From: Corythucha ciliata
Taxonomy: Eukaryota; Arthropoda; Insecta; Hemiptera; Tingidae
Reading direction: 5' to 3'
DNA: 64,000 bases
NCBI GenBank assembly: GCA_038030265.1
Contig: CM075943.1
Coordinates: 10,168,001 to 10,232,000, forward strand
Positions 9,308 to 20,197 of the stretch are shown here, in pieces. A program made the position numbers and the translations under genes. Position 1 is the stretch's first letter. Each line of letters starts with the position of its first letter. The notes under the pieces were generated by a model that did no database searches, was not told the origin of the DNA, and saw only the letters and a program-made list of their open reading frames with translations.

Positions 9308-12300
9308 GTGACAGCGATTCAAACCAGGGTTTCGGTATCGTAAACTTCATAGAACCAGTAGTAATCGACCTGTTTGAAGTGACACCTCACCCAGACAAGT
9401 ACATCGTGACTGTTAAACTCAACGGCGTGTGTCAGAATTTTGAAGTCGACTCAGGTGCAAAATATTCCCTCATATCCGCCGACGATTTTGCCTCACTTGA
9501 TTTGGGTCTACAATTACAACCATCCGACCTAGTTTTTCGTTCTTATTCAGAACACATCATCAAACCTCACGGAAAAGTAAAAGTCACCGTCACATACAAA
9601 AATCGATCGATAACGAGCGATCTATACGTCGTTCCTCCTGGCCATCAAGCACTACTAGGGCGAACGTGGATACGAAACCTCGATATCAGCCTCAAACAAA
9701 TCGACCTCGAAAATCACACCACTCGTACTCGTGACTCTGTCTCTATTCACCACACACCATCGGAAGACTTCTTTAACGAATTTGCCACCGTTTTCGAACA
9801 AAAAGTCGGCTGCATCCCTAACGTAGAAATTAAGCTTCGTTTACGGGAAAATGCAACACCCTGTTTTAATAAAGTTCGTAACGTTCCCTATGCTTTGCGC
9901 GAGAAAGTAGAAAATGAACTAGATTCCCTTGAATCTTCTGGAATTATCACACCCGTCACCGCAAGTGACTGGGGTTCACCTCTGGTGATAATACCGAAGC
10001 CAGATGGTAACGTCCGTATTTGCGTTGACTATAAATGTGGTGTTAACAAAAATCTCGTCTCCGCAAACCATCCCATACGCCGCATTGACGACGTTTTGAA
10101 TAGTCTGAGAGATTCCAAATTCTTTTGCAAGCTGGATCTATACAAAGCATACCTCCATCTAAAAGTCGACACGAAAAGCTCCGAAATTCAGACACTGGTC
10201 ACCCACCGAGGAACATATCGTATGAATCGCTTAAGCTTCGGAATAAAAACGGCTCCTTCCGACTTTAATAGAATCTTGACGCAAATATTACACGGCCTCA
10301 AGAAAACAGAAGCATATTTCGACGATATAGTTATCCATGGAGCTACCTTGGAAGAATGCAGGGAAAATCTTCGCGCTTGTCTAAAACGTCTAGCTGAAAA
10401 CGATTTACACGTAAACAAAAAAAAAGTGTACCTTCTTCCAAACTCAGATTGACTACCTCGGTCACATAATAGAACACAACAAAATTCGAAAATCCTTGGA
10501 AAAAGTCCGAGCAGTAGCTGAAATGCCTCCACCTTCCAACGTCGAAGAACTGCGTCGCATTTTGGGCATGGTGACTTACTACTCGAAGTTCATTCCAAAT
10601 TTTTCGTCTTTAACCTACCCATTGCGCACGTTATTACGGAAAAAAAGAAAATTTCACTGGACAAATCAATGTCACACAGCTTTTCTCAAACTCAAACAAG
10701 AGCTATGTAGTGAGCGTGTGCTCATTCCATTCAATCCAAACCTTCCCCTAATTTTAGCCACAGACGCAAGCCCACACGGTGTCGCCGCAGTCCTAAGCCA
10801 CGATGTAAATGGACGTGAAAGACCAATCTCCTATGCCTCTCGATCATTGACACAGTCGGAAATGAATTACAGCCAACTTGATCGTGAGGCACTAGCTATA
10901 ATTTTCGGTGTCAACTACTTTTTCAATTACTTATACGGTCAGCACTTCACTCTTGTCACCGACAACCAACCTCTGTCACATATTTTCCACCAGAACAAGA
11001 CCTTACCTCAAATGACTTCGGCACGTCTTCTTCGATATGCATCTTTCTTGTCTGGATTTAATTACACTATTTCCTGCAAGAAAAGTATTGAAAACGAAAA
11101 CGTAGACTGTCTTTCACGCGCACCGACAAAACAGTTCATTAATACTGCCGATGTATTTTTAAACAAAGAAATGTCAAAACTTTTCGCTCAGACAGTTTTT
11201 CAAATTTCGAGCGAAGCGATCACGTACGAAACAATCGCCTCTTCAACATCCCGTGACCCGGAACTAGGACCACTTCTACGCCGTCTACAATCCGGACGGT
11301 CCGACGAACCATACACAATTGACAACGGTATCCTCTTTCGGCAAGATCGAGTAGTAGTCCCAACACAACTTCGAAAACAACTGTTGAATGAGCTTCACGC
11401 TACCCATATCGGCGTGGTTAAAATGAAACAGCTCGCTCGACGATATGTATACTGGCCGAAGATAGATCTCGATATTGAACGCCTCGTCAAATCTTGTGAA
11501 AAATGTGCCCTAACCCGACACAGCCCTGCTAAAGCTCCGGTACATCCCTGGTACGAACCGGAGGAAAATTGGGAACGCTTACATATTGATTATGCAGGCC
11601 CATTCGAAAATCACTATTTCTTAATTACTGTCGACGCTAAATCGAAATGGGCCGAAGTACGAATATCGAAGACTCCCCCATCAACGGCGTCAACTATTAC
11701 TATGCTCAATGATATTTTCTCGACGCATGGCTACCCATCAGTCCTCGTTTCAGATAACGCCTTAATCTTCACTAGCGACCATTTCAAAATTTTCTGCAAA
11801 AATCACGGCATTTTCCAAAAACTAACAGCACCTGGCCACCCAGCAACTAATGGCTTAGCTGAAAAATTCGTTCAGACCCTAAAACAACGTCTTCGCACGG
11901 CTTCAAATGACCCTGTTCCCCTCTCAGAAAAATTGAAACGTACCATGCTACGCTACCGGGTTACGCCTTTAGCATGTGGAAAGTCACCAGCTGAATTGTA
12001 CTTGAATCGTCGGTTAAGAATACGTCTCGACGCTATCAAACCCAACTTGAAAACAAAAAACTGCTATCCTCACATTGCCACAACTATTCGCACTTTTAAA
12101 GTGGGAGAGAGAGTCCAGACACGGATGCACATCAATAACCGCAGCACATGGCGATTCGGGACCGTCAGTCAGAAGCTAGGACAGCGCCACTACATCGTCT
12201 TACTAGACACAGGCAGAGAACTGAAGCGACATATTGACCAATTGCGAGCAACCCTGGTTCCCCAGAAGACTTCCACACAAGATCTTCAGTCGCATTCGCC

Positions 12301-12580
12301 ACCTCAGCCTCCTTCGCAAATATTAGGAGTCCCTTTTCCAACGTCCAAAAATCTACCCAACTCTCCACGATCACCGCCGTTCGAACCTCAAATCGGCTCT
12401 CCGACACGGTCCCATCAGACTTCCTCACCGGATCAACAATCGACGCCTAGTGCCGAGCAACAAGATGAAGAATTGGCACCTCAAACATTAACCAGTTCAC
12501 CGCCTCCGGAACATTATCTTCGTCGCTCTACTAGGAACAGGCGACCGCCCCGTTATTTAAACGAATACGTCATTAATTAG
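9235..12580 (+). pseudogene. Pol polyprotein of the Gypsy/Mag-like element (one frameshift)
   Basis: The frame opens at 9235 inside gag. Domains in order: aspartic protease with VDSGAKYS (about 9445), reverse transcriptase with the YFDD catalytic box (about 10315), RNase H with TDASPHG (about 10760) and TDNQPLSHIF, integrase with an HHCC zinc region (about 11390-11505), and a DDE core with HIDYAGP (about 11583), VSDNALIF (about 11746) and NGLAEKFV (about 11850). A proline- and serine-rich tail follows. The frame ends early at 10450-10452 and resumes in the +1 frame. The break coincides with a run of nine A at 10416-10424, so a single A insertion, real or a sequencing error, explains it. All visible catalytic residues are kept. 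In the second integrase aspartate motif, ALIF replaces the usual G-x-x-F. Confidence 0.9.
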
Positions 12581-12581
12581 G

Positions 12582-12602
12582 AAAACAAAAGGTGGGGGAG
12601 AT
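12582..12602 (+). promoter_or_regulatory. Polypurine tract
   Basis: Purine-rich AAACAAAAGGTGGGGGAGAT directly before the 3' LTR. This is the usual priming site for plus-strand synthesis in LTR elements. Confidence 0.75.
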
Positions 12603-12711
12603 TGTCATGTTTTTATTTTCATACGTCCATTATGATTTATCAAAATATTCAAAATATATAAAAGAAGTTTCTAAACGCGGTTCTAAGATTAACGTGTAAA
12701 AAGACACAACA
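12603..12711 (+). repeat. 3' LTR of the Gypsy/Mag-like element
   Basis: 109 bp, TGTCATG to GACACAACA, two mismatches to the 5' LTR. Followed by the target duplication CTTGG. Confidence 0.93.
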
Positions 12712-15125
12712 CTTGGTCACAATTTCAGCCACGAATTAACTTTTTTTTCAACATTTTAACCGTGCAATATCGGTTTTTCTCCATTATAGCCGCAAATAAT
12801 TGTTCTCAATTTGAGCCGCGTACAATTTTAGCTCTTTTTCTCAATTTTGGCCACGAATTGCCGTTTTTTTTTCTCTCTCTCTCTCGAATTTTTTCAGTCA
12901 ATAAGCAATTGTTTTCGCTTTCATTCCTGAATTAAGAACTCTATTTCTCAATTTTGGGAGAAGTCGCCTCGCGAAAGTGCGAATTGTATCCTCAAATTAG
13001 ACTTTTTCCACTATTTCAGCCTCTCACATTACCCGTTTTCTCAATACAATTTCTCAACACATGGTTTTTTCTCAATTGTTATCCGCGAATTAGAGCATTT
13101 TCTGCGTTAGCCGCGAATTTGCATTTTTCTTGATTTCAGCCGTGAAAAAACAATTTTTTTTATAACTATTTTTCCAGGAATTATCGTTTTTTTTTCGATT
13201 TTAACCGCCTTTGCCTCCAGAAACTGAAACAATTTAGCCGGATTAACACTTTTTCTAAATTTTAGCCGCGCATTTGCAATTTTTTCGTTTTAAGGAATAA
13301 ATTGGGTTTTTTTCTCAATTTTTACCGCGATTGGGCCTTTTTTTCTTAAGTTTGGACTTTTTCCACTTATTTAGCCACACATTAGCCTTTTTCTCAATAC
13401 AATTTCTTAACACATGATTTTTTCTCAATTGTTATCCGCGAATTGGAGCTTTTTCTGCATTAGCCGCGTATTTACGTTTTTCTTAATTTCAGCTGTTAAA
13501 AAATATTTTTTTATAACTTTTTTCCCAGGAATTATCGCTTTTTTCTATTTTAACCGCCTTTGCCTCCAGAAACTGAAAATTGCCGCTTTTCATCAATTTT
13601 AGCCGGAAATTAACACTTTTTCTCAATTTTAGCCGCGGCATTGGCAATTTTTTCGTTTTAAGGCATAAATTGGCATTTTTTCTCAATTTTTACCGCGATT
13701 GAGCCTTTTTTTCTTGTTAAGTTTGGACTTTTTCCACTTATTTAGCCACACATTAGCCTTTTTCTCAATACAATTTCTTAACACATGATTTTTTCTCAAT
13801 TGTTATCCGCGAATTAGAGCTTTTTCTGCGTTAGCCGCGAATTTGCATTTTTCTTGATTTCAGCCGTGAAAAAACAATTTTTTTTATAACTATTTTTCCA
13901 GGAATTATCGTTTTTTTTCGATTTTAACCGCCTTTGCCTCCAGAAACTGAAACAATTTAGCCGGATTAACACTTTTTCTAAATTTTAGCCGCGCATTTGC
14001 AATTTTTTCGTTTTAAGGAATAAATTGGCTTTTTTTCTCAAGTTTTACCGCGACTGGGCCTTTTTTTCTTAAGTTTGGACTTTTTCCACTTATTTAGCCA
14101 CACATTAGCCTTTTTCTCAATACAATTTCTTAACACATGATTTTTTTCCCAATTGTTATCCGCGAATTAGAGCTTTTTCTGCGTTAGCCGCGAATTTGCA
14201 TTTTTCTTGATTTCGGCCGTGAAAAAACAATTTTTTTATAACTATTTTTCCAGGAATTATCGTTTTTTTCGATTTTAACCGCCTTTGCCTCCAGAAACTG
14301 AACAATTTTAGCCGGAAATTAACACTTTTTCTCAATTTTAGCCGCGAATTTGCAATTTTTTCGTTCTAAGGAATAAATTGGCATTTTTTCTCAATTTTTA
14401 CCGCGATTGGGCCTTTTTTTCTTAAGTTTAACCGCGAACTCAATTCTTTCTGTTTTTCCTAATTATTACAACCGTGAATAAGCAGTTTGTTCTATTTTAA
14501 CCAGGAATTCGTGCTGTTTCACTATTTTCGCCAACATAATACGCGTATTACCGCTTTTTATTTTTTAAGATGTATTATAAATTACATAAATTTATATATA
14601 AAAAAAATTAATTACTCAATTTTATCCGTTAATGAGAGTTTTTTCTCAAATTTAACAGTGAATTTCAGTATTTTATCCCAATTTCTATATCCTTGGATTA
14701 TAGTTTTTTCTCTAATTCAGCCGTGAATTTACATTTTTCTCAATTCTAGCCGGCAATCAGCAGTTTACGCGTATTTTAGCTTTGAATTAGTGCTTTTTCT
14801 CGAATTTCAGCCAAAATATGCCTCCAGAAACGGCAAATAGGCGATTTTTTTCTATTGGACTCGCAAATTAACGCCATTTGTCAATATTAGCATTGGCTTT
14901 GCCATTTTTTCCACTTTCAGCCATGAATTAGCACTTTTTCTTATTTATATCCGCAAATTACTGTTTTTCATTGTTTTTTTGTTACACTTGTAGCTTTGAA
15001 TTGGCGCTTTTTCTCATTTTGTATCCCCGAATTAGACATACGACTAGCCATTAGGCGCGAATTTATGTTTTTCTCAATTTTCGCCGTAAATTAGCAGTTT
15101 TTTAACTGAGAATAACCGGGTTTTC
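12712..15125 (-). repeat. Family A minisatellite, reverse orientation (element C copy 3)
   Basis: Units appear here as the reverse complement of those at the window start (TTTCTCAATTTTAGCCGCGA and variants). The first ~60 bp match the subterminal region of element C copy 2 at about 49555, so I take this as the interior of a third element C copy split by the Gypsy insertion. Its other end is not clear. Part of the array is organised as a higher-order repeat (13040-14440). Confidence 0.8.
13041..14440 (-). repeat. Higher-order repeat, four copies of a ~350-370-bp block
   Basis: The marker TCAATACAATTTCT(C/T)AACAC recurs at 13041, 13394, 13765 and 14117, giving periods of 353, 371 and 352 bp. 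Each block holds about eleven diverged family A units in the same order, including TTATCCGCGAATT, CCAGGAATTATCG and TTTGCCTCCAGAAACTGAA. Blocks resemble each other far more than adjacent units within a block do. This is the pattern of unequal exchange acting on multi-unit blocks, as in centromeric alpha satellite. Confidence 0.85.
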
Positions 15126-15430
15126 CAGTTTTTAGCAGCCCTTGCTTCCAGAAACAACGAAATGACGACAAAGTCAGTTTCATGGGTGAAACTGACGCTT
15201 TCTTTTTCTTTGTCAAAATTTAGTGTTAACTCGCTAATTGAGCTCAAAATAATAACTATTTCGTATCCCAAATCCGGCTTGTTTAAGCTTTTTTATAGTT
15301 TCTATAAAAGCAGTGCCAAAAATGAAAATGCCGCGCAGAAATCTCGCAAACCTGCCACTTTTATCCCCAAAGAAACAACTCGCCTCGTGAAAATTTTACG
15401 CGTAATCGCAAAATGTTTAGAATTTAACGT
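15126..15430. other. Junction between oppositely oriented family A arrays; no gene seen
   Basis: The only structure I see is a perfect 10-bp inverted repeat, GTCAGTTTCA at 15173-15182 and TGAAACTGAC at 15187-15196, with a 4-base loop. Array orientation switches from reverse to forward across this segment. Confidence 0.5.
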
Positions 15431-15800
15431 TGCTAAAAAAGATTAAAATTACTAATTCGCGACTAAAATAGAGAAAAAACGCTAATTCATGGATGAAAAT
15501 CGCTAATTCACGGCTAAAATGAAGAAAAACGTTTAATTCAGGGTTGAAAATGAGAAAAATTGCTAATTCGCGGCTAAAATTGACAAAACGCCAATTCCTG
15601 AATTTTGATAATGATAAATTCGTAACTGAAATTGAGAAAAAGCGTTGATTCACGGATAAGATGGAAGAATGACCGCTAGTTTGTGGTCAAAATTAAAAAA
15701 AAAAAAATTAATTCGCGTCATTAAGAAAAAGCGTTAATTTGGGGGTAAATCTGAAAACCGTGTGCTAATTAACGGAAAAAATTGAGGAAAATCGCTAATT
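15431..15800 (+). repeat. Family A minisatellite, forward orientation
   Basis: About ten units such as GCTAATTCGCGGCTAAAATT, spaced 30-40 bp. Open frames on the minus strand read repeated FSRELA-type peptides because many unit lengths are multiples of three, but stops interrupt them. Confidence 0.8.
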
Positions 15801-15830
15801 CATGACTCATTGTAAGAAGAAAAAATTTTC

Positions 15831-15973
15831 GTGCGTTAGAAACGAACCGGTTTCGGCTGCTCGCCATCTTCAGCGTCTGTACTTACACTGTACTGTACTT
15901 AGTTCGTTACTAACGCACCTCAACGAGGGAAGACAGACAACGTAGGCTCCTACGGCTACAGTTTCATGCATGC
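15831..15973. repeat. Fold-back element, copy 1, with ACCGGTTTCGGC core
   Basis: A 17-bp inverted repeat (15831-15847, starting GTGCGTTAG, and 15902-15918, ending CTAACGCAC, one mismatch) encloses the core ACCGGTTTCGGCTGCTCGCC followed by ATCTTCAGC. The right flank, GAAGACAGACAACGTAG then CGGCTACAGTTTCATGC, is the reverse complement of sequence left of the core in the copy at 21830-21969. The two copies are therefore one mobile family with internal rearrangement. Non-coding. Confidence 0.7.
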
Positions 15974-16770
15974 AGAAGAAAAAAACTTGAAATTTAGAAT
16001 AACGCAAATTCCCGGCCAATTCCGCGATAAATTACTAATTCAAGGTTAATACAAAGGAAAATTGCTTATTCGCTGCTAAAATTAAGAATCAAGCAGTAAC
16101 GCTACGTGAAACTATTAATTATTTATACCGCCCCTGGCACCAATCTGTGTAGTTCCCCCGCTGGACAACAAAAATATGACAAAAATATGTCGTGATGGAC
16201 TTTTTAGTGAACGATAAAATCCGGGAAATTGAGTCATACCTTCTTAAATCGGAACAATATCCTAGCCGAATCCTAACAGTATGGTTCAATAGTATCGAAA
16301 ATCAGCGAAATTGATTTTTTAGTGAGCCCGACACGGAAAAATGTTCTATTATTGGGAGAAATCCGCTAAGTTTGATTTTTAGAGATGGGAATAACGGGAT
16401 TTTCCAGATTTCAGCAGGCATTGCTTCCATAAACCACGAATTGGTGCTTTTACGCAATTTCAGCCTCAAATTATCGTCTTACACTCAATTATTATTCGTG
16501 AATTGTAGATTTTTCTCTACCTGGGCCCCGAATTTATGTTTTTCTCTATTTTACACGCGCGCTAGCCGTTTTTATCGCGCTTGATTTACGAATTGGCGCT
16601 TTTTGTCGATTTTAGCCGGATAAGGCTCCTCTAAGAAACTGCGAATTGGCGCGTTTTTATGTTTTTAGCCTTGAATTTGCATTTTTTTCACTTTTAGATA
16701 TGAATTAACCCAATAGCGATTTATAGCTGAGAATATGCGCTCTTTCTCAACTTTATCCGCAAATTACGAG
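15974..16770. repeat. Short family A blocks in both orientations with a non-repeat gap
   Basis: Forward units at 15980-16115, a gap at about 16120-16380 with no recognisable feature, then reverse units at about 16400-16770 (for example GCCTTGAATTTGCATTTTTT). No gene is seen. Confidence 0.6.
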
Positions 16771-17043
16771 CGATCAACTCGAGCATTTCCTCCCCATTTT
16801 GTCCGGTTGTAGCCACATTCATGCCCATAAACATTATAGTCTGATCGAAAACCCCCAACAACAAAATGGTTTCCCGTATAACGAAATAAACGAAAAATAA
16901 AAACCAATGAGACGTCTCGCATTCTAATAAAAAATTCACGGCGGAACAAGAGCATCTAGTTTATGATGTCTGTAGTGAAAAAAGGCCTACACGGTTCATA
17001 AATCAAGGGAACAGTTCATAGAATTATTGAACGAAATGCGGAG

Positions 17044-17080
17044 TATATATAGGACCGTTCAATGCTCGAATTATTCAGAA
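17044..17080 (+). promoter_or_regulatory. TATA box and initiator of the secreted-peptide gene
   Basis: TATATATA at 17044-17051 is followed 33 bp later by TTATTCAGAAC, an arthropod-type initiator with the likely start at A17077. A short non-coding first exon would end at a GTGAAT or GTAAGA donor (17102 or about 17118). The intron ends in a long T-rich tract and TTTAG at 17174, 15 bases before the start codon. The spacing of all parts supports a real promoter. Confidence 0.6.
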
Positions 17081-17189
17081 CAACTTGGTGAAAAAGAAAA
17101 GGTGAATATAATTAGCCGTAAGATTTTATTACTTAATGATCAGCATTACTGCGTGTTTTTTTGTTTTTTTTTAGGGTTCAGCTAAAGTT

Positions 17190-17496
17190 ATGTTGCGTTT
17201 ATTTTGCCTTATTTTCGCTCTGGCGAGCCCCCTTGTACAAGGGGTGCCTTTGCAAATCTATCACGGAGGTGAGTCGTTAAAATAACAAAACTCCGACCCT
17301 CGCTCACAGTTGGTGACACATCGAATTGTTTTAACTTGAAAACTGCCTTCAATTTGAGCACCACAATTGCTTATTTCAATTTTAATTTGTTGTAGATAAT
17401 GGAGTCCATTATTATGGGATTCCGACTGAGTTCTACGGTGGTACGGCGTATATGGTCATACCAGATTTCTGCCTTTCTTTTAAACATCACTGTTAA
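17190..17496 (+). CDS. Small secreted peptide, 59 residues, two coding exons
   Basis: I do not recognise the family. Exon 17190-17268 encodes a start Met and a clear signal peptide, MLRLFCLIFALASPLVQG, with cleavage likely after QG. The donor is GTGAGT at 17269. After a 127-bp intron, the acceptor TTGTAG leads into exon 17396-17496, in phase, ending at TAA 17494-17496. The mature part is about 41 residues, rich in Tyr, Gly and His, with two cysteines near the C-terminus (motif DFCLSFKHHC) that could form one disulphide. It has its own promoter and a probable untranslated first exon. It may be a secreted effector, cuticle or gland peptide, or a hormone precursor; nothing in the sequence decides. 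No dibasic cleavage site is visible. Confidence 0.6.
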
Positions 17497-17785
17497 AACA
17501 TTGATTATTACTTCCCCAACTTAAAAAAAAAACATTGTTGAAACATATAATTATCTTTTTGTATTGTATTTTTGAGCTTTGACAGGGCAAAATCGTACTC
17601 CTCCTTTTCGTTTCATTCTCTCTTTGCTGTCTCATTCACGTGAAAAAAAAGGTGAAGCCGGCTTCACACAATGCGGTGTTTGCCAAATAACGTGCAAAAT
17701 TAATAACGAAATTTCTAGTATTACCTAGAAGTCGACTAAACGGAAATTCACAAATACGACATTGGTTTCCTATTAGGGCCTCTAG
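17497..17785. other. 3' flank of the peptide gene; nothing else seen
   Basis: AT-rich, with an A10 run near 17522. I see no canonical AATAAA within the first 150 bp after the stop, so the polyadenylation site is uncertain. Confidence 0.4.
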
Positions 17786-18195
17786 GGGGTTTTAATAAGC
17801 GAAACCCATGCAGTTTTTGGGGTTTTAGACACCGATCATGAGCGGAATTTCAGCCATATGGCATCCAAACCAGTGAAGCGAAACCCACGAAATTTTAGGT
17901 TTCAGGCACTGGATACTCTAAATTTTGACCCCATGGAAAGAAATAGCCAACCTGTCGAAATCCATCCTTAATGGCGGATTTCACCACCACGGTTCGGCTG
18001 AACCTTGTTTACATAAAATCCAATGAATTTTTCCCCTTAAGTCCGACTAATCTTTAAGACGAGTTGGTGAAATCCACCATGAGAGGCAAACCCACGTAAT
18101 TGTGGCCTTGAATCGGAGAAATTTCGTTATTAAAATAGGTAAACATTGAATTTTAGAGTCCAACACCAAGAAATATTGGTACTTAAGAGGAGCAA
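17786..18195 (+). repeat. Family C degenerate minisatellite, second locus
   Basis: Imperfect units around GCGAAACCCACGAAATTTTA with GGTTT(C/T)AGGCAC spacers, related to 4361-5030. About eight to ten units, more diverged than at the first locus. Confidence 0.6.
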
Positions 18196-18213
18196 AACTC
18201 ACTTGAAATTAAA

Positions 18214-18352
18214 GGCCCGTTCACAAGCTCTATGTTTGCGTTGTGTGGAGTCTATGCTATACCAAACAAATATATTCCCTCGAAAAATAAAGCATTTTTA
18301 TAGGTTGCGTAGACACCACACAACGAAAACATAGAGCTTGTGAACATAGGGC
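18214..18352. repeat. Palindromic MITE with ~45-bp inverted arms
   Basis: The left arm GTTCACAAGCTCTATGTTT then CGTTGTGTGG pairs with the right arm CCACACAACG then AAACATAGAGCTTGTGAAC, with about three mismatches and a ~50-bp AT-rich centre. The ends GGCCC and GGGC resemble those of the hairpin at 3027-3173. Non-coding. Confidence 0.8.
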
Positions 18353-19370
18353 TTGTGTGTGTTAAGACTCGAAACGACGATTTTCATTGTTGACATAGCA
18401 CTTGACGCCTTCACCCCGCCGTTGCCTTAGTGATTGAATCGAAATAAAACAATCCAGTATTTATTAAACTCGGTATACAGCTTGTCTCCACGTTTGTTTG
18501 ACGTCACAATTAAGTCCGTTCTTTTGTTTCTCTCGGGCTATACACACTAGTGCAGAAAACCATGTGATCTCATTGACTAATTTTGAAAAATTGAATGAAA
18601 TCAGACGATTTTCTACGCCAGATTAGCACTCTCGAAACAAAGGAACAGAGCTATTAAAGCCGGAATTAAAAATACATGGAAGGATTATCCAACGTTTTTT
18701 TATTTTTTAGTTTGACGGACTCGTATCAAATTGACAATAAATATGTTACTGTATAGAATATTATTGTGGCAACGGATTGCCTTCAAAATGAATGACTAAT
18801 TTTTGTGTCATTTTCCTCGACACTGCTAGTATTTCCTTACTTTGTTATCTACTTTTAGGAGTCACTGCGTTTGAAGATTATACACGCTTCAGGGCACACT
18901 TTTGCGATTTGTGTGTACATGGCACACTTCCAGGGTTCAAACAACGTCTAAAATTGTATTTTGTCTAGTAGGTATGAAGAAAGAAAATAAATAAAAAAAG
19001 AAGCAGTGAGATTAAAAGCAAGTAGGAAGAGGCCAATTGTATAGTCTACAGATTAAGGGCTTTTAACGCCTTCCATTTTGTTGATACACTGCACACACAT
19101 TTTTGGTACAGGGTTCTTGAGAATAAAGAATTCGTTGATAAAAACTAAATTTTTAATGCAAATTCTGATTTGTAATGCTACAAAATTGTTGTGTGTTCGT
19201 TTTAAATTAATTTTGTCAAAATCAATGTTGTACCTCCAATGAGCGAAAACATCATCGCTGTCGATGTCCATAACGTGCGGAACAGAAATTTTCAGCACTA
19301 CGTGAGCTCACAAACGTTACGTTGATTGGTTTTAAAAACAAAAAAATAAAATAAAATAATAAATACCCGA
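18353..19370. other. No gene recognised
   Basis: AT-rich sequence with only short, unrelated open frames on either strand. I see no repeat array, RNA gene or coherent exon. Confidence 0.4.
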
Positions 19371-19665
19371 AACGCGGACGCGGTCGCTCGGCAGCGACCC
19401 CCAAGCAAAAAAGACAACACAAGAAACACGACAACAAACGTTCAACAGTTTATTGAATACGCAGGCGACGAAATACAGGGTAGCGACTAGTGGAGTAATG
19501 CTACTGAATCCTTCGTACGGGGGTAGAATGGATCACGTTTTTCTCTAAACACTATCCAATCAATTTCATTACGTCAAACTGGAGGGGAAACGGCTACTAT
19601 GATTTTAATAGCTACACCCTCTTCTTTGTCATAATACATTGTAAACAAATGAGATTATTTACATG
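19371..19665 (-). repeat. Possible solo LTR or LTR fragment
   Basis: On the minus strand the sequence contains TTCAATAAACTGTTGAACG, with an AATAAA signal, followed by TTTCTTGTGTTGTC and a GC-rich block TCGCTGCCGAGCGACCGCG. This is a layout common in insect LTR elements. I find no second copy in the window and no coding domains of a matching element, so this is a composition-based guess. Confidence 0.3.
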
Positions 19666-20197
19666 TTTACTCTGATACACGCGTAAGGTGGAGGCACTCC
19701 AAAAATTAGCTTAATTATATTTTTGAGAAATACAAAAAATAAAAATAAAATACTACTCGTCCTATAATCCTCCGTATTGAACTCTAATGTGTTTATTACA
19801 AAATTTCTGTATTTTTAAAGATAAAATGCCACCCCCCCCCCCACCTAAGAAGAAATTACGCAGCGCCTCCGCGAACATTTTAACAAATAAACACAAACTT
19901 TTACTTTAATTATTGGACTCTCTTGTTGACTAGAAGGCACTGGATATTATACGCTTTTCACTAGCGATAAGTGTAATTTCGAAACGTTAAATCCTGGAAA
20001 GTGGCAATTCAACTTATTTGAGCGTACCTTTATCTTAGTGCACTCCATTTATGAAACAAAAATGCACCGTCTCACCCTGCAGAAGCTATAATATGAGTCA
20101 TGAACATGATCGGTCTTTTGACTTATTATTTCTCAATAATTAGTCTTTTTTTTGTGCTATATACATATACTTTTGACCTAATCAAACCGAATTAAAA
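19666..20197. other. No gene recognised
   Basis: AT-rich with C11 at 19832-19842. It could hold the degenerate 5' LTR or leader of the gag fragment that follows, but I cannot define LTR borders. Confidence 0.35.

Larger units (their letters stand above)
8080..12711 (+). mobile_element. Gypsy/Mag-like LTR retrotransposon, full length, frameshifted
   Basis: Complete element of 4632 bp. It has two 109-bp LTRs, a perfect 5-bp target duplication (CTTGG at 8075-8079 and 12712-12716), a primer-binding site, gag, pol and a polypurine tract. The LTRs differ at only two positions, so the insertion is recent. Gene order protease, RT, RNase H, integrase is that of Gypsy (Metaviridae); the gag with two CCHC knuckles and the very short LTRs fit Mag-like lineages. 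Gag and pol each carry one extra frameshift besides the expected gag-pol overlap, so this copy is probably not autonomous unless those are sequencing errors. There is no envelope gene. It was inserted into element C copy 3. Confidence 0.92.

Noticed and set aside
12712..15653. Open frames inside family A arrays that read repeated FSRELA/FFLHFS-like peptides
   Set aside because: They arise because many unit lengths are multiples of three. Stops interrupt them, both strands give similar frames, and units carry frame-changing indels.
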